A DNA stretch of 64,000 nucleotides from contig JBMNCQ010000009.1 of the NCBI GenBank assembly GCA_049366715.1, positions 62,001 through 126,000 on the forward strand. Reading direction: 5' to 3'. A program made the translations under genes and the position numbers. Below, one piece after another: positions 26,389-34,455 of this stretch; positions within the stretch are counted from its first letter, which is position 1; every line of letters begins with the position of its first letter. The DNA is from JBMNCQ01 sp049366715 (lineage in GTDB: Bacteria; Bacillota; Peptococcia; Peptococcales; BICA1-8). The notes under the pieces are model-generated. The model did no database searches. It was not told the origin of the DNA and saw nothing but the letters and a program-made list of their open reading frames with translations.

Positions 26389-27756
26389 ATGGGTCTTGTA
26401 CGAGTACTGGCAAACTATGTTGTAGAAACAGATTTTGTGAAATTTCCGCCTGAAGTTGTAGAGCAAGCTAAGAAATGTTTACTTGATTGTTTGGGAAATA
26501 TACTAGGTGGTCGTTATACCAATAAAGGAGAGGCTATTGTTAAATATGCTTTACAGTGGAATAATTCTGCAGAAGTAACTGTGATCGGTACCGGTAAAGT
26601 TGCGAAAGAAGCGGCCGCCTTTGCTAATGCAGCAATGTGCCGGGTTCTTGATTTGGATGAAGGACATCGTTTTGCCATGGGCCACCCCGGATGTGTACTT
26701 ATTCCTGCCGCTTTAGCGATGGGGGAATATACAGGGACCGGCGGCGCTGATGTTGTTGAGGCTATAGTAGCAGGATATGAAGTTTATGTCCGAATCGGGA
26801 CGGCCATTAATCCTTCTTCATACGTGGGAAAAGGGTTTGACACTACTGGTGTTTGTGGGGCGGTAGCTGTAGCGGCGGTGGCAGCTAAATTATATAAATT
26901 AGACGTAGAGCAAACCAAAGATGCTCTGGGAATTGCAGCCTTACAGGCAGGAGGGCTTATTGAGTATATGTCTGATGGTTCGGCAGGGAAAGTTCTTTGT
27001 CCCGGCTGGGCAGTGTCGACAGGTATTAGGGCGGCAGATCTGGCCAAACTGGGATTTACTGGTCCGGAATCTATTTTTGAAGGAAATAAGGGCTTCTTAC
27101 AGGCTTTTGCTGATCAATTTGACGAAAGCCGGATCAGTTACGGATTAGGAAACGGATATGGAATATTGCAAAACTATTTTAAGATACATGCTTGTGTGCG
27201 CAGGCTTCATCCTGCAATAGATGCTTTACTGGCTTTACGTACAAAGCATCAGATAAATCCAGGTACCGTTAAAAAATTATCTGTACGGGCCGGTATTTTT
27301 GTTAGCCAGGCGAATAAGCCTCATCCTCAAACACTAGTGGCGGCTCAGGTCAGCCTGCCCTTTGTCCTGGCAGTAGCCTTAAAGTACGGTTATGTCACTG
27401 AAGATTCCCTTTTAAAAAGTATCAATGATAATGAGATTAGTAAAATTGAAGAGAAGGTCAGAATTATTGAAGATCCTAAAGTTGAAGAATACGCAGCGTC
27501 TAATCCCAGTAAGTGGGGAGCGGTTGATCTGGAGGTAATAACAACGGCGGGAGAAAAGTTCAGGGAATGGGTACCCCTGGCTCTGGGCGAACCGGAAATG
27601 CCTCTTTCTTGGGAAAAATTACAGGAAAAATTTAGATATTTGGTTGCCTCTACTAAATTTGCAACCTTAACAAAAGAGATGATAAACTCTATAGAACAAT
27701 TTGATAACTATTCGACTATCAGTGAATTTATGGAGATTTTTAAGCGGATTGATTAG
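26389..27756 (+). CDS. MmgE/PrpD family protein (paralogue 2)
   Basis: 455-residue close paralogue of the 15.9-kb protein: same N-terminus (MGLVRVLANYVVETDF), LDLDEGHRFAMGHPGC near residue 90, TGVCGAVAVAAVAAKLYKLDVE and HPQTLVAAQVSLPF. It is clearly related along its whole length, pointing to duplication of a transporter-plus-PrpD module. ATG 26389 is chosen over ATG 26383 because GGAAGGT (26374-26380) is at normal distance from it. Last gene before the 27.8-kb promoter. Confidence 0.87.
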   Translation: MGLVRVLANYVVETDFVKFPPEVVEQAKKCLLDCLGNILGGRYTNKGEAIVKYALQWNNSAEVTVIGTGKVAKEAAAFANAAMCRVLDLDEGHRFAMGHPGCVLIPAALAMGEYTGTGGADVVEAIVAGYEVYVRIGTAINPSSYVGKGFDTTGVCGAVAVAAVAAKLYKLDVEQTKDALGIAALQAGGLIEYMSDGSAGKVLCPGWAVSTGIRAADLAKLGFTGPESIFEGNKGFLQAFADQFDESRISYGLGNGYGILQNYFKIHACVRRLHPAIDALLALRTKHQINPGTVKKLSVRAGIFVSQANKPHPQTLVAAQVSLPFVLAVALKYGYVTEDSLLKSINDNEISKIEEKVRIIEDPKVEEYAASNPSKWGAVDLEVITTAGEKFREWVPLALGEPEMPLSWEKLQEKFRYLVASTKFATLTKEMINSIEQFDNYSTISEFMEIFKRID

Positions 27757-27840
27757 GTATATGGAAAAGCGTCTTGCCCTGAGTTAGTAATTCATAAGCT
27801 AAACAACTGATTCGTAGATGGTTTGGCCGATAAATCTCTC

Positions 27841-27869
27841 TTGTGTTACTAAAAGGGGCATGTTATACT
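27841..27869 (+). promoter_or_regulatory. Sigma-A-type promoter with extended -10 in front of prpF
   Basis: -35 TTGTGT (27841-27846), 17-base spacer ending in TGT, -10 TATACT (27864-27869). The TG before the -10 makes it an extended -10 promoter. Confidence 0.72.
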
Positions 27870-27888
27870 GTAAATAAAACGGAAACGA

Positions 27889-27905
27889 TTACCATCTAGT
27901 GGTAA
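27889..27905 (+). promoter_or_regulatory. Operator-like palindrome TTACCATCTAGTGGTAA
   Basis: TTACCA-N5-TGGTAA, a perfect 6-5-6 inverted repeat beginning 19 bases after the -10 box, preceded by GGAAACGA. The central CCATCTAGTGG is also present, inverted, at 11670-11684 at the same distance from another promoter. Probably the binding site of a repressor such as the IclR protein encoded 3.4 kb downstream (inference). Confidence 0.62.
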
Positions 27906-28006
27906 CGACTAATATTGCTAGTTTTAATTTATTTATTGTTGGTTTAGTTTATCTTGTCTTGCTGCTTGGGGATAATATTATATTTTTATGAAAGGTAGTG
28001 AACATC

Positions 28007-29173
28007 ATGTATAAAGTCAATAAAAAAATTCCCTGCGTCTACATGAGGGGTGGTACCAGCAAGGCTTGTTTCTTTCATGCTCAAGATCTGCCGCAGGATG
28101 AGGCGCAGCGGGACAAAGTAATACTCAGTGCGTTCGGCAGCCCCGATCTGCGTCAAATTGACGGCATGGGTGGCGCCAATACCTCCACAAGCAAGGTCGC
28201 TGTCATCAACAGGAGTGAACGTGAAGGTGTAGATGTCGATTACGATTTTGGTCAGGTCAGCATCGATATGCCGGTTATTGGTAAGACGATGAACTGCGGT
28301 AATATCTCTTCGGCAGTGGGGCCGTTTGCTATTGACGAGGGATTGGTTGAAGCGGTTGAGCCGATCACTATTGTACGTATCTTTAATAAAAACACTAATA
28401 AGATGATCGTGGCACGTGTTCCGGTCAAGGATGGCAAGGCTCTGACCGAGGGTGATTTTGAGATTGACGGGGTACCGGGTACCGGCGCCAAGATCCAGAT
28501 CGAATTTAACAATCCCCAGGGTGCCGTTTCCGGTAAGCTGTTGCCCACTGGAAATAGCAAGGATACTATTGAGATCGAGGGTAGGGCCTACGAATATTCT
28601 TTTGTTGATGCTGCCAATCCCGTTGTATTTGTGCGGGCTGAACAGTTTGGTCTCACCGGTACCGAATTGCCCTGGGAGTTTGAGGCCCGGCCCGATTGCC
28701 GGGAAATCTGCCGTATTCTTGAGGTTATCCGCGGTACCTGTGCTATCACCATCGGACTTGCCGCGAGTCTGGAGGATGCGGCGGTCAATAGCCAGACTCT
28801 GCCTAAAATTGCGTTCTGTACTGTCCCTAAGGATTATACCGCGGGGAGCGGCAAAGAGATTAAGAAAGAAGACGTAGATTATGTCGGACGCCTGTTCTCC
28901 CTGGGCATGAAGATGATCCAGGCCTACATGGGGACCGGTGGTATCTGTACCATTGTTGCGGCTAATACTCCCGGAACCATTGTTAATGAAATTGTCTGCA
29001 CCAATAAACAAGACAGCAAGGTCCCCGGTATTCGCATCGGCCATCCCTTCGGGGTTATGGTGGTTGATGCCGACCTTGAGGACACTGCCGGTGGCGGGCA
29101 TACCGTCAGGTGCGGTATGATCGGCAGAACTGCCAGGCGGATCATGGAAGGCTATGTTTACATTCGTGATTAA
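28007..29173 (+). CDS. prpF: PrpF-like isomerase (2-methylaconitate / aconitate / methylitaconate isomerase family)
   Basis: 388-residue member of the PrpF family, which has a diaminopimelate-epimerase-like fold and shifts double bonds in aconitate-type acids. N-terminal VYMRGGTSKACFF (residues 10-22) is the family signature. GMGGANTSTSKVAV, GNISSAVGPFAIDEG and GHTVRCGMIGRTARRIMEG follow. ATG 28007 is used rather than the in-frame GTG 27998, because AAAGGTAG (27991-27998) is 8 bases before the ATG. Relatives convert 2-methylaconitate or trans-aconitate, or act as 3-methylitaconate isomerase. The long open frame on the opposite strand is a shadow. Confidence 0.9.
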   Translation: MYKVNKKIPCVYMRGGTSKACFFHAQDLPQDEAQRDKVILSAFGSPDLRQIDGMGGANTSTSKVAVINRSEREGVDVDYDFGQVSIDMPVIGKTMNCGNISSAVGPFAIDEGLVEAVEPITIVRIFNKNTNKMIVARVPVKDGKALTEGDFEIDGVPGTGAKIQIEFNNPQGAVSGKLLPTGNSKDTIEIEGRAYEYSFVDAANPVVFVRAEQFGLTGTELPWEFEARPDCREICRILEVIRGTCAITIGLAASLEDAAVNSQTLPKIAFCTVPKDYTAGSGKEIKKEDVDYVGRLFSLGMKMIQAYMGTGGICTIVAANTPGTIVNEIVCTNKQDSKVPGIRIGHPFGVMVVDADLEDTAGGGHTVRCGMIGRTARRIMEGYVYIRD

Positions 29174-29199
29174 TCCGGAGGGAAAGGAAGGGACTATTT

Positions 29200-30558
29200 A
29201 TGCTGATTACACAAAAATTTGCGCAGTTTATCGAGCAGACAAACTACGATTCCCTCTCTCCCCAAACTATTGCCCTGGCGAAGGAGCGTATTCTTGATAC
29301 GCTGGGTTCTGCGCTGGCGGGTTATGCAAGCTGGGACTATCGCCGTCAGTTGATTGCAGCCTGCCGCCATCTTGGCAGCGGCGACAGCAGCATCATCGGC
29401 AGCGGGAAAAAAGAGTTTCCCGCTGCAAGGGCAGCGATGCTTAATGCAGCTTTTGCCCATGCGATTGAACTGGACGACGGTCATAAAAACGCAGGAGTTC
29501 ATGCCGGTGCCGTAATAATCCCCACTGCACTTGCCATGGCCGAAAAGCTTGGGGTGGGCGGTAAGGAAATGATTACTGCTGTGGTTATCGGCTATGAAGT
29601 GGTCTACCGCATTGCCTCTCATGTCAATCCTCAACAGATTCGGAAGGGATTCCATCCCTCCGGTAACTGCGGCACCTTTGGTGCGATGGCAGTTGCCGGC
29701 AAACTGCTGGGTTTGAAGAGAGAGCAGCTTGCCAACGGACTGGGCTTTGCCGGGCTGTTTACCGCCGGTTTGATGGAGGCCACCCAGTCCGGACAACAGT
29801 CGAAGTGCATCCAGGTCGGCAATGCTGCCTACAACGGAATTTCTGCCGCTTATATGGCGCAGGGCGGGTTAGAGGGAACTGTTACCGTCTTTGAAGGCAA
29901 GAGCGGATTTTTCAACGCTCAGTCGGAGAACGTGGATCTGGAGGCTGTTTGCCGGGATCTGGGTACGGTGTATAGCATCGGGGATACCTACAGCAAGCTC
30001 TATCCCACCTGCCGCCACTCCCAGCCTGCCATTGAGGCGGTACTTGATATCATTGCAGAGGAAAGGTTTGGATGGGAAGATGTTGAGCAGGTGTTGGTGG
30101 GTACCCATCAGGTTGCTTATGATTTGACCGGAACCATCCGTGAGCCTAAAGACGCGGGCGAGGCTAAATTCAGTCTGCCTTATGGAGTTGCCCTGGCCTT
30201 AAATGAACACAGTGTGGGTATTTGTCATTTGGCAGCGGAATACCGGAATAAACAAATCAATAAAAAGCTGGCCGCCCTGGTGAAGGTTACTGTTGATCCC
30301 GAGGTTCAGGCCGAGTTCCCCGCAAAGCGCGGGGCCAAGGTGCAGATTCTTTTAAAGGATGGACGGTGTTTTGCACGGGAGTGCTATGACCTCAAGGGTT
30401 CGCCGAATAATCCGATTGGCTGGGCGGAACTAGCCAGAAAATTTGTGGGGAACACCACCGGTGTGATTTCCCAGGCCCATATCGAGCAATTGATGCAGCG
30501 GATTGCGGACCTGGAGCAGGAAGAAAGCGTGGCGGAGATCATCAAGCTGCTCAAATAG
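29200..30558 (+). CDS. MmgE/PrpD family protein (paralogue 3)
   Basis: 452-residue MmgE/PrpD member, more distant from paralogues 1 and 2. Marks are SPQTIALAKERILDTLGSALAG, HAIELDDGHKNAGVHAGAV and a C-terminal FSLPYGVALAL. It follows the prpF-like gene by 26 bases with its own GGAGG. A PrpF-PrpD pair is typical of 2-methylcitrate/aconitate interconversion. Confidence 0.87.
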   Translation: MLITQKFAQFIEQTNYDSLSPQTIALAKERILDTLGSALAGYASWDYRRQLIAACRHLGSGDSSIIGSGKKEFPAARAAMLNAAFAHAIELDDGHKNAGVHAGAVIIPTALAMAEKLGVGGKEMITAVVIGYEVVYRIASHVNPQQIRKGFHPSGNCGTFGAMAVAGKLLGLKREQLANGLGFAGLFTAGLMEATQSGQQSKCIQVGNAAYNGISAAYMAQGGLEGTVTVFEGKSGFFNAQSENVDLEAVCRDLGTVYSIGDTYSKLYPTCRHSQPAIEAVLDIIAEERFGWEDVEQVLVGTHQVAYDLTGTIREPKDAGEAKFSLPYGVALALNEHSVGICHLAAEYRNKQINKKLAALVKVTVDPEVQAEFPAKRGAKVQILLKDGRCFARECYDLKGSPNNPIGWAELARKFVGNTTGVISQAHIEQLMQRIADLEQEESVAEIIKLLK

Positions 30559-30595
30559 TGCCTGTATGGTATACGATGATTAAGGAGGATATTTT

Positions 30596-31177
30596 ATGAA
30601 CGAAACAATCTCCATATTGCTTAAAAGGCGCAGTATCCGCCGGTATTCTCCTGAGCAGATCGATGATGATAATTTACAAGCCATTATCGCAACCGGACTT
30701 TTTGCACCTAATGGCGGTAATCATCAATACACTCGCTTTCTTGTCATTCAAAGCGATACAAAGCGCAAGGAAATCAGTGCCCTCGTCAGATCGGAGTTTG
30801 CAAAACGTGATATTCGGGAGGGACAGTATCAGAATAAGACAATCATTAAGGCCAGGCAGCCGGGAAGCTATGACTTTATGTTTCATGCTCCGACCCTGAT
30901 TATTGCAGTTGCGCCCAAGACACACTGCAACAGTATGGCGGATAGTGCCACTGCGCTGGAAAATATGCAGATTGCCGCCACTGCACTGGGGCTTGGCGCA
31001 TGCTGGGTTAATCAGCTGCATTGGCTTACTGACAACCAGGCAATTCGTAATTATCTGGAACCACTGGGATTAAGCAAAGAAGAGGGTATTTTCGGAAGCA
31101 TTGTTATCGGATGTCCCTCTCTCCCCATACCCAAACCGGTTGCCCGCAAGGAAGGACGGGTAGTTATAATTAGATAG
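30596..31177 (+). CDS. Nitroreductase family flavoprotein
   Basis: 193-residue FMN-dependent nitroreductase-family protein: LKRRSIRRYSPEQIDD near the N-terminus binds the FMN phosphate, with GLFAPNGGNHQYTRF and LGLGACWVNQLHW later. No ferredoxin domain is fused. ATG 30596 follows AAGGAGG (30582-30588). Such proteins reduce nitro, enone or other conjugated groups. In this operon a conjugated acid intermediate is conceivable, but there is no direct evidence. Confidence 0.85.
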   Translation: MNETISILLKRRSIRRYSPEQIDDDNLQAIIATGLFAPNGGNHQYTRFLVIQSDTKRKEISALVRSEFAKRDIREGQYQNKTIIKARQPGSYDFMFHAPTLIIAVAPKTHCNSMADSATALENMQIAATALGLGACWVNQLHWLTDNQAIRNYLEPLGLSKEEGIFGSIVIGCPSLPIPKPVARKEGRVVIIR

Positions 31178-31203
31178 GCTGACAGGGCTCGAGAATAGAG
31201 TCA

Positions 31204-31232
31204 TTGTTTTCCGATACTAAAATAGGTATAAT
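31204..31232 (+). promoter_or_regulatory. Promoter of the IclR-family regulator gene
   Basis: -35 TTGTTT (31204-31209), 17-base spacer, -10 TATAAT (31227-31232). No copy of the CCATCTAGTGG palindrome is present here, so autoregulation through that site is not supported. Confidence 0.65.
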
Positions 31233-31264
31233 TTAAGCAAAATAAAATGGAAAAGGTGATTTAT

Positions 31265-31999
31265 ATGTCGGAAAATGATTCTAACATCAGGGCTGTTGAA
31301 AGAGCTATCCAGATATTGAGATGTTTCAAACAGGAAAAATTAGAATTAACTCTTACAGAAATTGCGACCGAGACGGATTTGCCCAGAAGCACAACGTCCA
31401 GGATACTTTCTACGCTGGAAAAGCATAGATTTTTAGCCAGAAACGAAGATAATCAAAAATATTACCTGGGCGCAGAAATGGCCAGGCTGGGAGTTTTATG
31501 CTACTCTAACTTGGACTATCGGAAAATTGCGCTGCCTTTTATGTACGAACTTCGTGATTTATATAATGAGAGTGTCAGTCTTTATATTGCCGAAGGGGGC
31601 CAGCGGGTCTGTATTGAACGGGTGGAAAGCACTCATTCTTTACGGCGGGTGATTAATATTGGCGATCAATTACCCCTTACGCTGGGTGCTTCCGGAAGAT
31701 TGCTGCTGGCCTACATGGAAAAAGAACGTATTGAAACAATCGTAGGGAAGGATCCGTCAGTCAGGCTGGAGGATCTGGAAAAATTAAAAAGAGCAGGCTA
31801 TACCATAAGTAAAGGTGAACGGGAGACCGGTATCACTTCTATTGCTGCACCCATATTTAGCTGGCAAAAACAGGTTGTGGCGGCCTTAACTATTTCCGGT
31901 CCTTCGGAGAGGTTTAAGGAAGAGGAGATTCCGGCTCGGGTTCAGATGGTACAACACTATGCAAAATTAATTTCCCATGCATTAGGATGTTACCAGTGA
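31265..31999 (+). CDS. IclR family transcriptional regulator
   Basis: 244 residues. Winged helix-turn-helix at about 8-65 (AVERAIQILRCFKQEKLELTLTEIATETDLPRSTTSRILSTLEKH), then the IclR ligand domain (GDQLPLTLGASGRLLLAYM, RETGITSIAAPIF). ATG 31265, with AAGGTG at 31253-31258, is preferred over ATG 31247. IclR proteins usually repress catabolic operons for aromatic or organic acids. It sits between the prpF operon and the aconitase gene and probably controls one or both. Confidence 0.9.
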   Translation: MSENDSNIRAVERAIQILRCFKQEKLELTLTEIATETDLPRSTTSRILSTLEKHRFLARNEDNQKYYLGAEMARLGVLCYSNLDYRKIALPFMYELRDLYNESVSLYIAEGGQRVCIERVESTHSLRRVINIGDQLPLTLGASGRLLLAYMEKERIETIVGKDPSVRLEDLEKLKRAGYTISKGERETGITSIAAPIFSWQKQVVAALTISGPSERFKEEEIPARVQMVQHYAKLISHALGCYQ

Positions 32000-32034
32000 G
32001 ATAGCTATGGTTAGGGTATACATGATTTTTGTAT

Positions 32035-32067
32035 CCCTGCTCTTTTATACAGGGCGGGGTTTTTTTA
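32035..32067 (+). terminator. Terminator after the IclR gene
   Basis: CCCTG (32035-32039) and CAGGG (32050-32054) followed by CGGGG and seven T. A second, overlapping stem AGGGTATAC/GTATCCCT (32013-32038) competes for the same CCCT. Moderate stem, clear T-run. Confidence 0.6.
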
Positions 32068-32096
32068 TTGCCAAAATCCTCTTAAATAAGGAAATT

Positions 32097-32110
32097 GTTG
32101 GAAAACCAAC
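32097..32110 (+). promoter_or_regulatory. Short palindrome GTTGGAAAACCAAC upstream of aconitase
   Basis: A 5-4-5 inverted repeat 36 bases before the aconitase start. It resembles the TGGAA/TTCCA half-sites of IclR-type operators. Short, and could be chance. Confidence 0.3.
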
Positions 32111-32145
32111 TTAACATAACAAGCTGAAGAAAGGGGTGTATTCTC

Positions 32146-34068
32146 ATGGGACAAAACCTTTTTACAAAGATTATTGACTCTCATCTGGTGGAAGGTGTGA
32201 TGCTTCCCGGTGAGGAGGTGGGAATTCGAGTTGACCAGACCTTGACTCAGGATTCTCTGGGGGCAATGGCTTACCTGCAGTTTGAAGCGCTGGGAATTCC
32301 TGAAGTTAAGACAAAATTATCAGTTTCGTATGTCGATCATTTGATGATTCAGCATGGTCCTGCCAATGCGGACGTGCACCGCTATTTGGAAAGCGTGGCT
32401 GATAAATACGGAATTGTGTTTTCCAAAGCGGGAAACGGCATCTGTCATCAGGTTCATCTGGAGAGGTTCAGCCGCCCGGGACAAACCTTGCTCGGGGGAG
32501 ACAGCCACACTGTTACCTGTGGAGCTGCAGGAATGCTGGCCATAGGAGCAGGTGGTCTGGATGTAGCCTTGGCTATGGGTGGGAGACCCTTTTATATAAC
32601 CTATCCTAAGGTTATGCGAATTAATTTGGTCGGACGGTTAAAACCCTGGTCTACTGCTAAGGATATTGTCCTGGAGATATTGAAGCGTTTGACGACGAAG
32701 GGCAATGTAGGAAAGGTGCTGGAGTACGGAGGGAACGGTATTAAGGGATTGACGGTACCGGAACGGGCTACGATAGCAAACATGGGAGCTGAATCCGGGG
32801 TAACTACTTCCCTCTTTCCCAGTGATGACATGACACGGAGGTTTTTTAGAGCCCAGGGGCGGGAAGACCAGTGGGTGGAGTGTCTGCCTGACCCTGATGC
32901 AGAGTATGATGAGGAAATTACGCTGGACCTGTCGGCCGTTAAACCCCAAGTGGCTTTGCCCCATTCGCCGGATCAGGTATGTAATGTAGCGGATGTGAAG
33001 GATCTTCAGGTTGAACAGGTTCTGATCGGCAGTTGCACGAATTCCTCATATTTGGACCTGATGGTTGTGGCTGAGATGCTTAAAGATAAAAAAGTTGATC
33101 CCCGGATTAGCTTTGCTGTGGTGCCGGGGTCCCGGCAGGTTTTAGTTATGATTGCTAAAAACGGAGCGCTGGGTCATATTATTACAGCAGGAGCACGGGT
33201 CTTAGAATCCGGTTGTGGTTTTTGTGTGGGCCAGGGTCAGTCTCCTCAAAGCAAAGGAGTTTCTATCCGCAGTAACAACCGCAACTATTTGGGAAGAAGC
33301 GGAACGCAGGACGCTCAGGTCTATTTAACCAGTCCGGAGACGGCAGCGGCCTCAGCTTTGACCGGTCAGCTTACCGACCCCCGGATGCTGGGGATAGAAT
33401 ATCCTGCTGTTACCCTGCCGGAACAATATGACATTGATGATAGTTTGATTATCTATCCTGCAGGCAGAGATAACGTGTACCGGAGCCCCATAATCGGGAG
33501 CCCTCCCTATAACTCGCCTATGCCTGAGGATTTAAAAGGGGAAGTAGTTATCAAAGTGGGAGATAAAATAAATACCGATGATATTATTCCCGGCGGGCCG
33601 GCGATGGATTACCGGGCTAATATTCCTAAATCCAGTGAATTTGTTTTTCAGTTTATTGATCCGTTATTTTCACAAAATTGTCGGGAAATTCAGGCTAAAG
33701 GGGCAGCTTCCGTTATAGTGGCGGGTCTTAGTTATGGACAGGGTTCATCCCGTGAACATGCTGCAATTTGTCCGATGTTTTTAGGTGTTCGTGCTGTGAT
33801 CGCCAAAGGTGTTGAACGTATTCACGCGGCGAATTTGATTAATTTTGGTATTTTGCCTTTGATTTTCGCTGATCCCTTGGACTATGACCGGGTTCAAAAA
33901 GATGACATTCTAGTTATAGACGATATTTACAGTACTATCCATAATTCTTTCATCGAAATAAGAAATGTGACGCGAAATGAAATTTTCCTTGTTTTGAATA
34001 AAACAACATTACGGCAGCAAGAGATTATTCTTGAGGGAGGCTTACTTAATTATGCTGTCAGGGAGTAA
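32146..34068 (+). CDS. Aconitate hydratase family protein
   Basis: 640-residue monomeric aconitase of the bacterial type with both large and swivel domains in one chain. The three cluster cysteines are Cys297 (GSCTNSSYLDL), Cys357 and Cys360 (SGCGFCVGQGQSP). The C-terminal swivel has GLSYGQGSSREHAA. It should interconvert citrate, cis-aconitate and isocitrate, or methyl analogues, given the PrpF/PrpD neighbours. It is shorter than the 890-residue AcnA but a standard size for the Clostridia type. ATG 32146 follows AAAGGGG (32130-32136). Confidence 0.9.
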   Translation: MGQNLFTKIIDSHLVEGVMLPGEEVGIRVDQTLTQDSLGAMAYLQFEALGIPEVKTKLSVSYVDHLMIQHGPANADVHRYLESVADKYGIVFSKAGNGICHQVHLERFSRPGQTLLGGDSHTVTCGAAGMLAIGAGGLDVALAMGGRPFYITYPKVMRINLVGRLKPWSTAKDIVLEILKRLTTKGNVGKVLEYGGNGIKGLTVPERATIANMGAESGVTTSLFPSDDMTRRFFRAQGREDQWVECLPDPDAEYDEEITLDLSAVKPQVALPHSPDQVCNVADVKDLQVEQVLIGSCTNSSYLDLMVVAEMLKDKKVDPRISFAVVPGSRQVLVMIAKNGALGHIITAGARVLESGCGFCVGQGQSPQSKGVSIRSNNRNYLGRSGTQDAQVYLTSPETAAASALTGQLTDPRMLGIEYPAVTLPEQYDIDDSLIIYPAGRDNVYRSPIIGSPPYNSPMPEDLKGEVVIKVGDKINTDDIIPGGPAMDYRANIPKSSEFVFQFIDPLFSQNCREIQAKGAASVIVAGLSYGQGSSREHAAICPMFLGVRAVIAKGVERIHAANLINFGILPLIFADPLDYDRVQKDDILVIDDIYSTIHNSFIEIRNVTRNEIFLVLNKTTLRQQEIILEGGLLNYAVRE

Positions 34069-34254
34069 CCGGTCTCCTGATATGAAGAGCCGGAATAAAT
34101 TGTATCCTCAAGATTTAGGAGGCGGTTCCGGATAGATAACAGCTTGGGAGTAAAGCAAAAATATTTTGACTATCGTAAAGATTATGAATGTTAAAACTAT
34201 CTATTAATTTTGGAACAGGAAAAATGGTTTAAAACGAGTTATGGAGGTATTCAA

Positions 34255-34455
34255 ATGAAAGGGAGTCCTTTAGAGATCAGTACAAAACACTGCAAAGGAT
34301 GCGGAATCTGTTACACGATATGTCCTAAAAAAGTCCTCAAGGGAGATGAAAAAGGAAAAGTAATCATAGCAGATCCGGAATTATGTTCAAGATGTGGAAT
34401 ATGTGAATCCCATTGTCCTGATTATGCTATCTTTGTGAGGAGGGAGAAAAAATGA
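34255..34455 (+). CDS. korD: 2-oxoacid:ferredoxin oxidoreductase, delta (ferredoxin-like) subunit
   Basis: 66-residue 2[4Fe-4S] protein with CKGCGICYTICP and CSRCGICESHCP. First gene of a four-subunit KorDABC set. The frame extends upstream to a TTG at 34210, but ATG 34255 with GGAGGT at 34243-34248 gives the standard KorD length. Overlaps korA by 4 bases. Confidence 0.92.
   Translation: MKGSPLEISTKHCKGCGICYTICPKKVLKGDEKGKVIIADPELCSRCGICESHCPDYAIFVRREKK

Noticed and set aside
27986..29101. 371-codon minus-strand frame opposite the PrpF-like gene
   Set aside because: The plus strand has clear PrpF signatures, a promoter and an operator. The antisense frame is a by-product of codon bias and has no recognisable motifs.
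29194..29796. 200-codon minus-strand frame opposite the third PrpD gene
   Set aside because: Shadow of a real MmgE/PrpD gene; no ribosome site and no motif.
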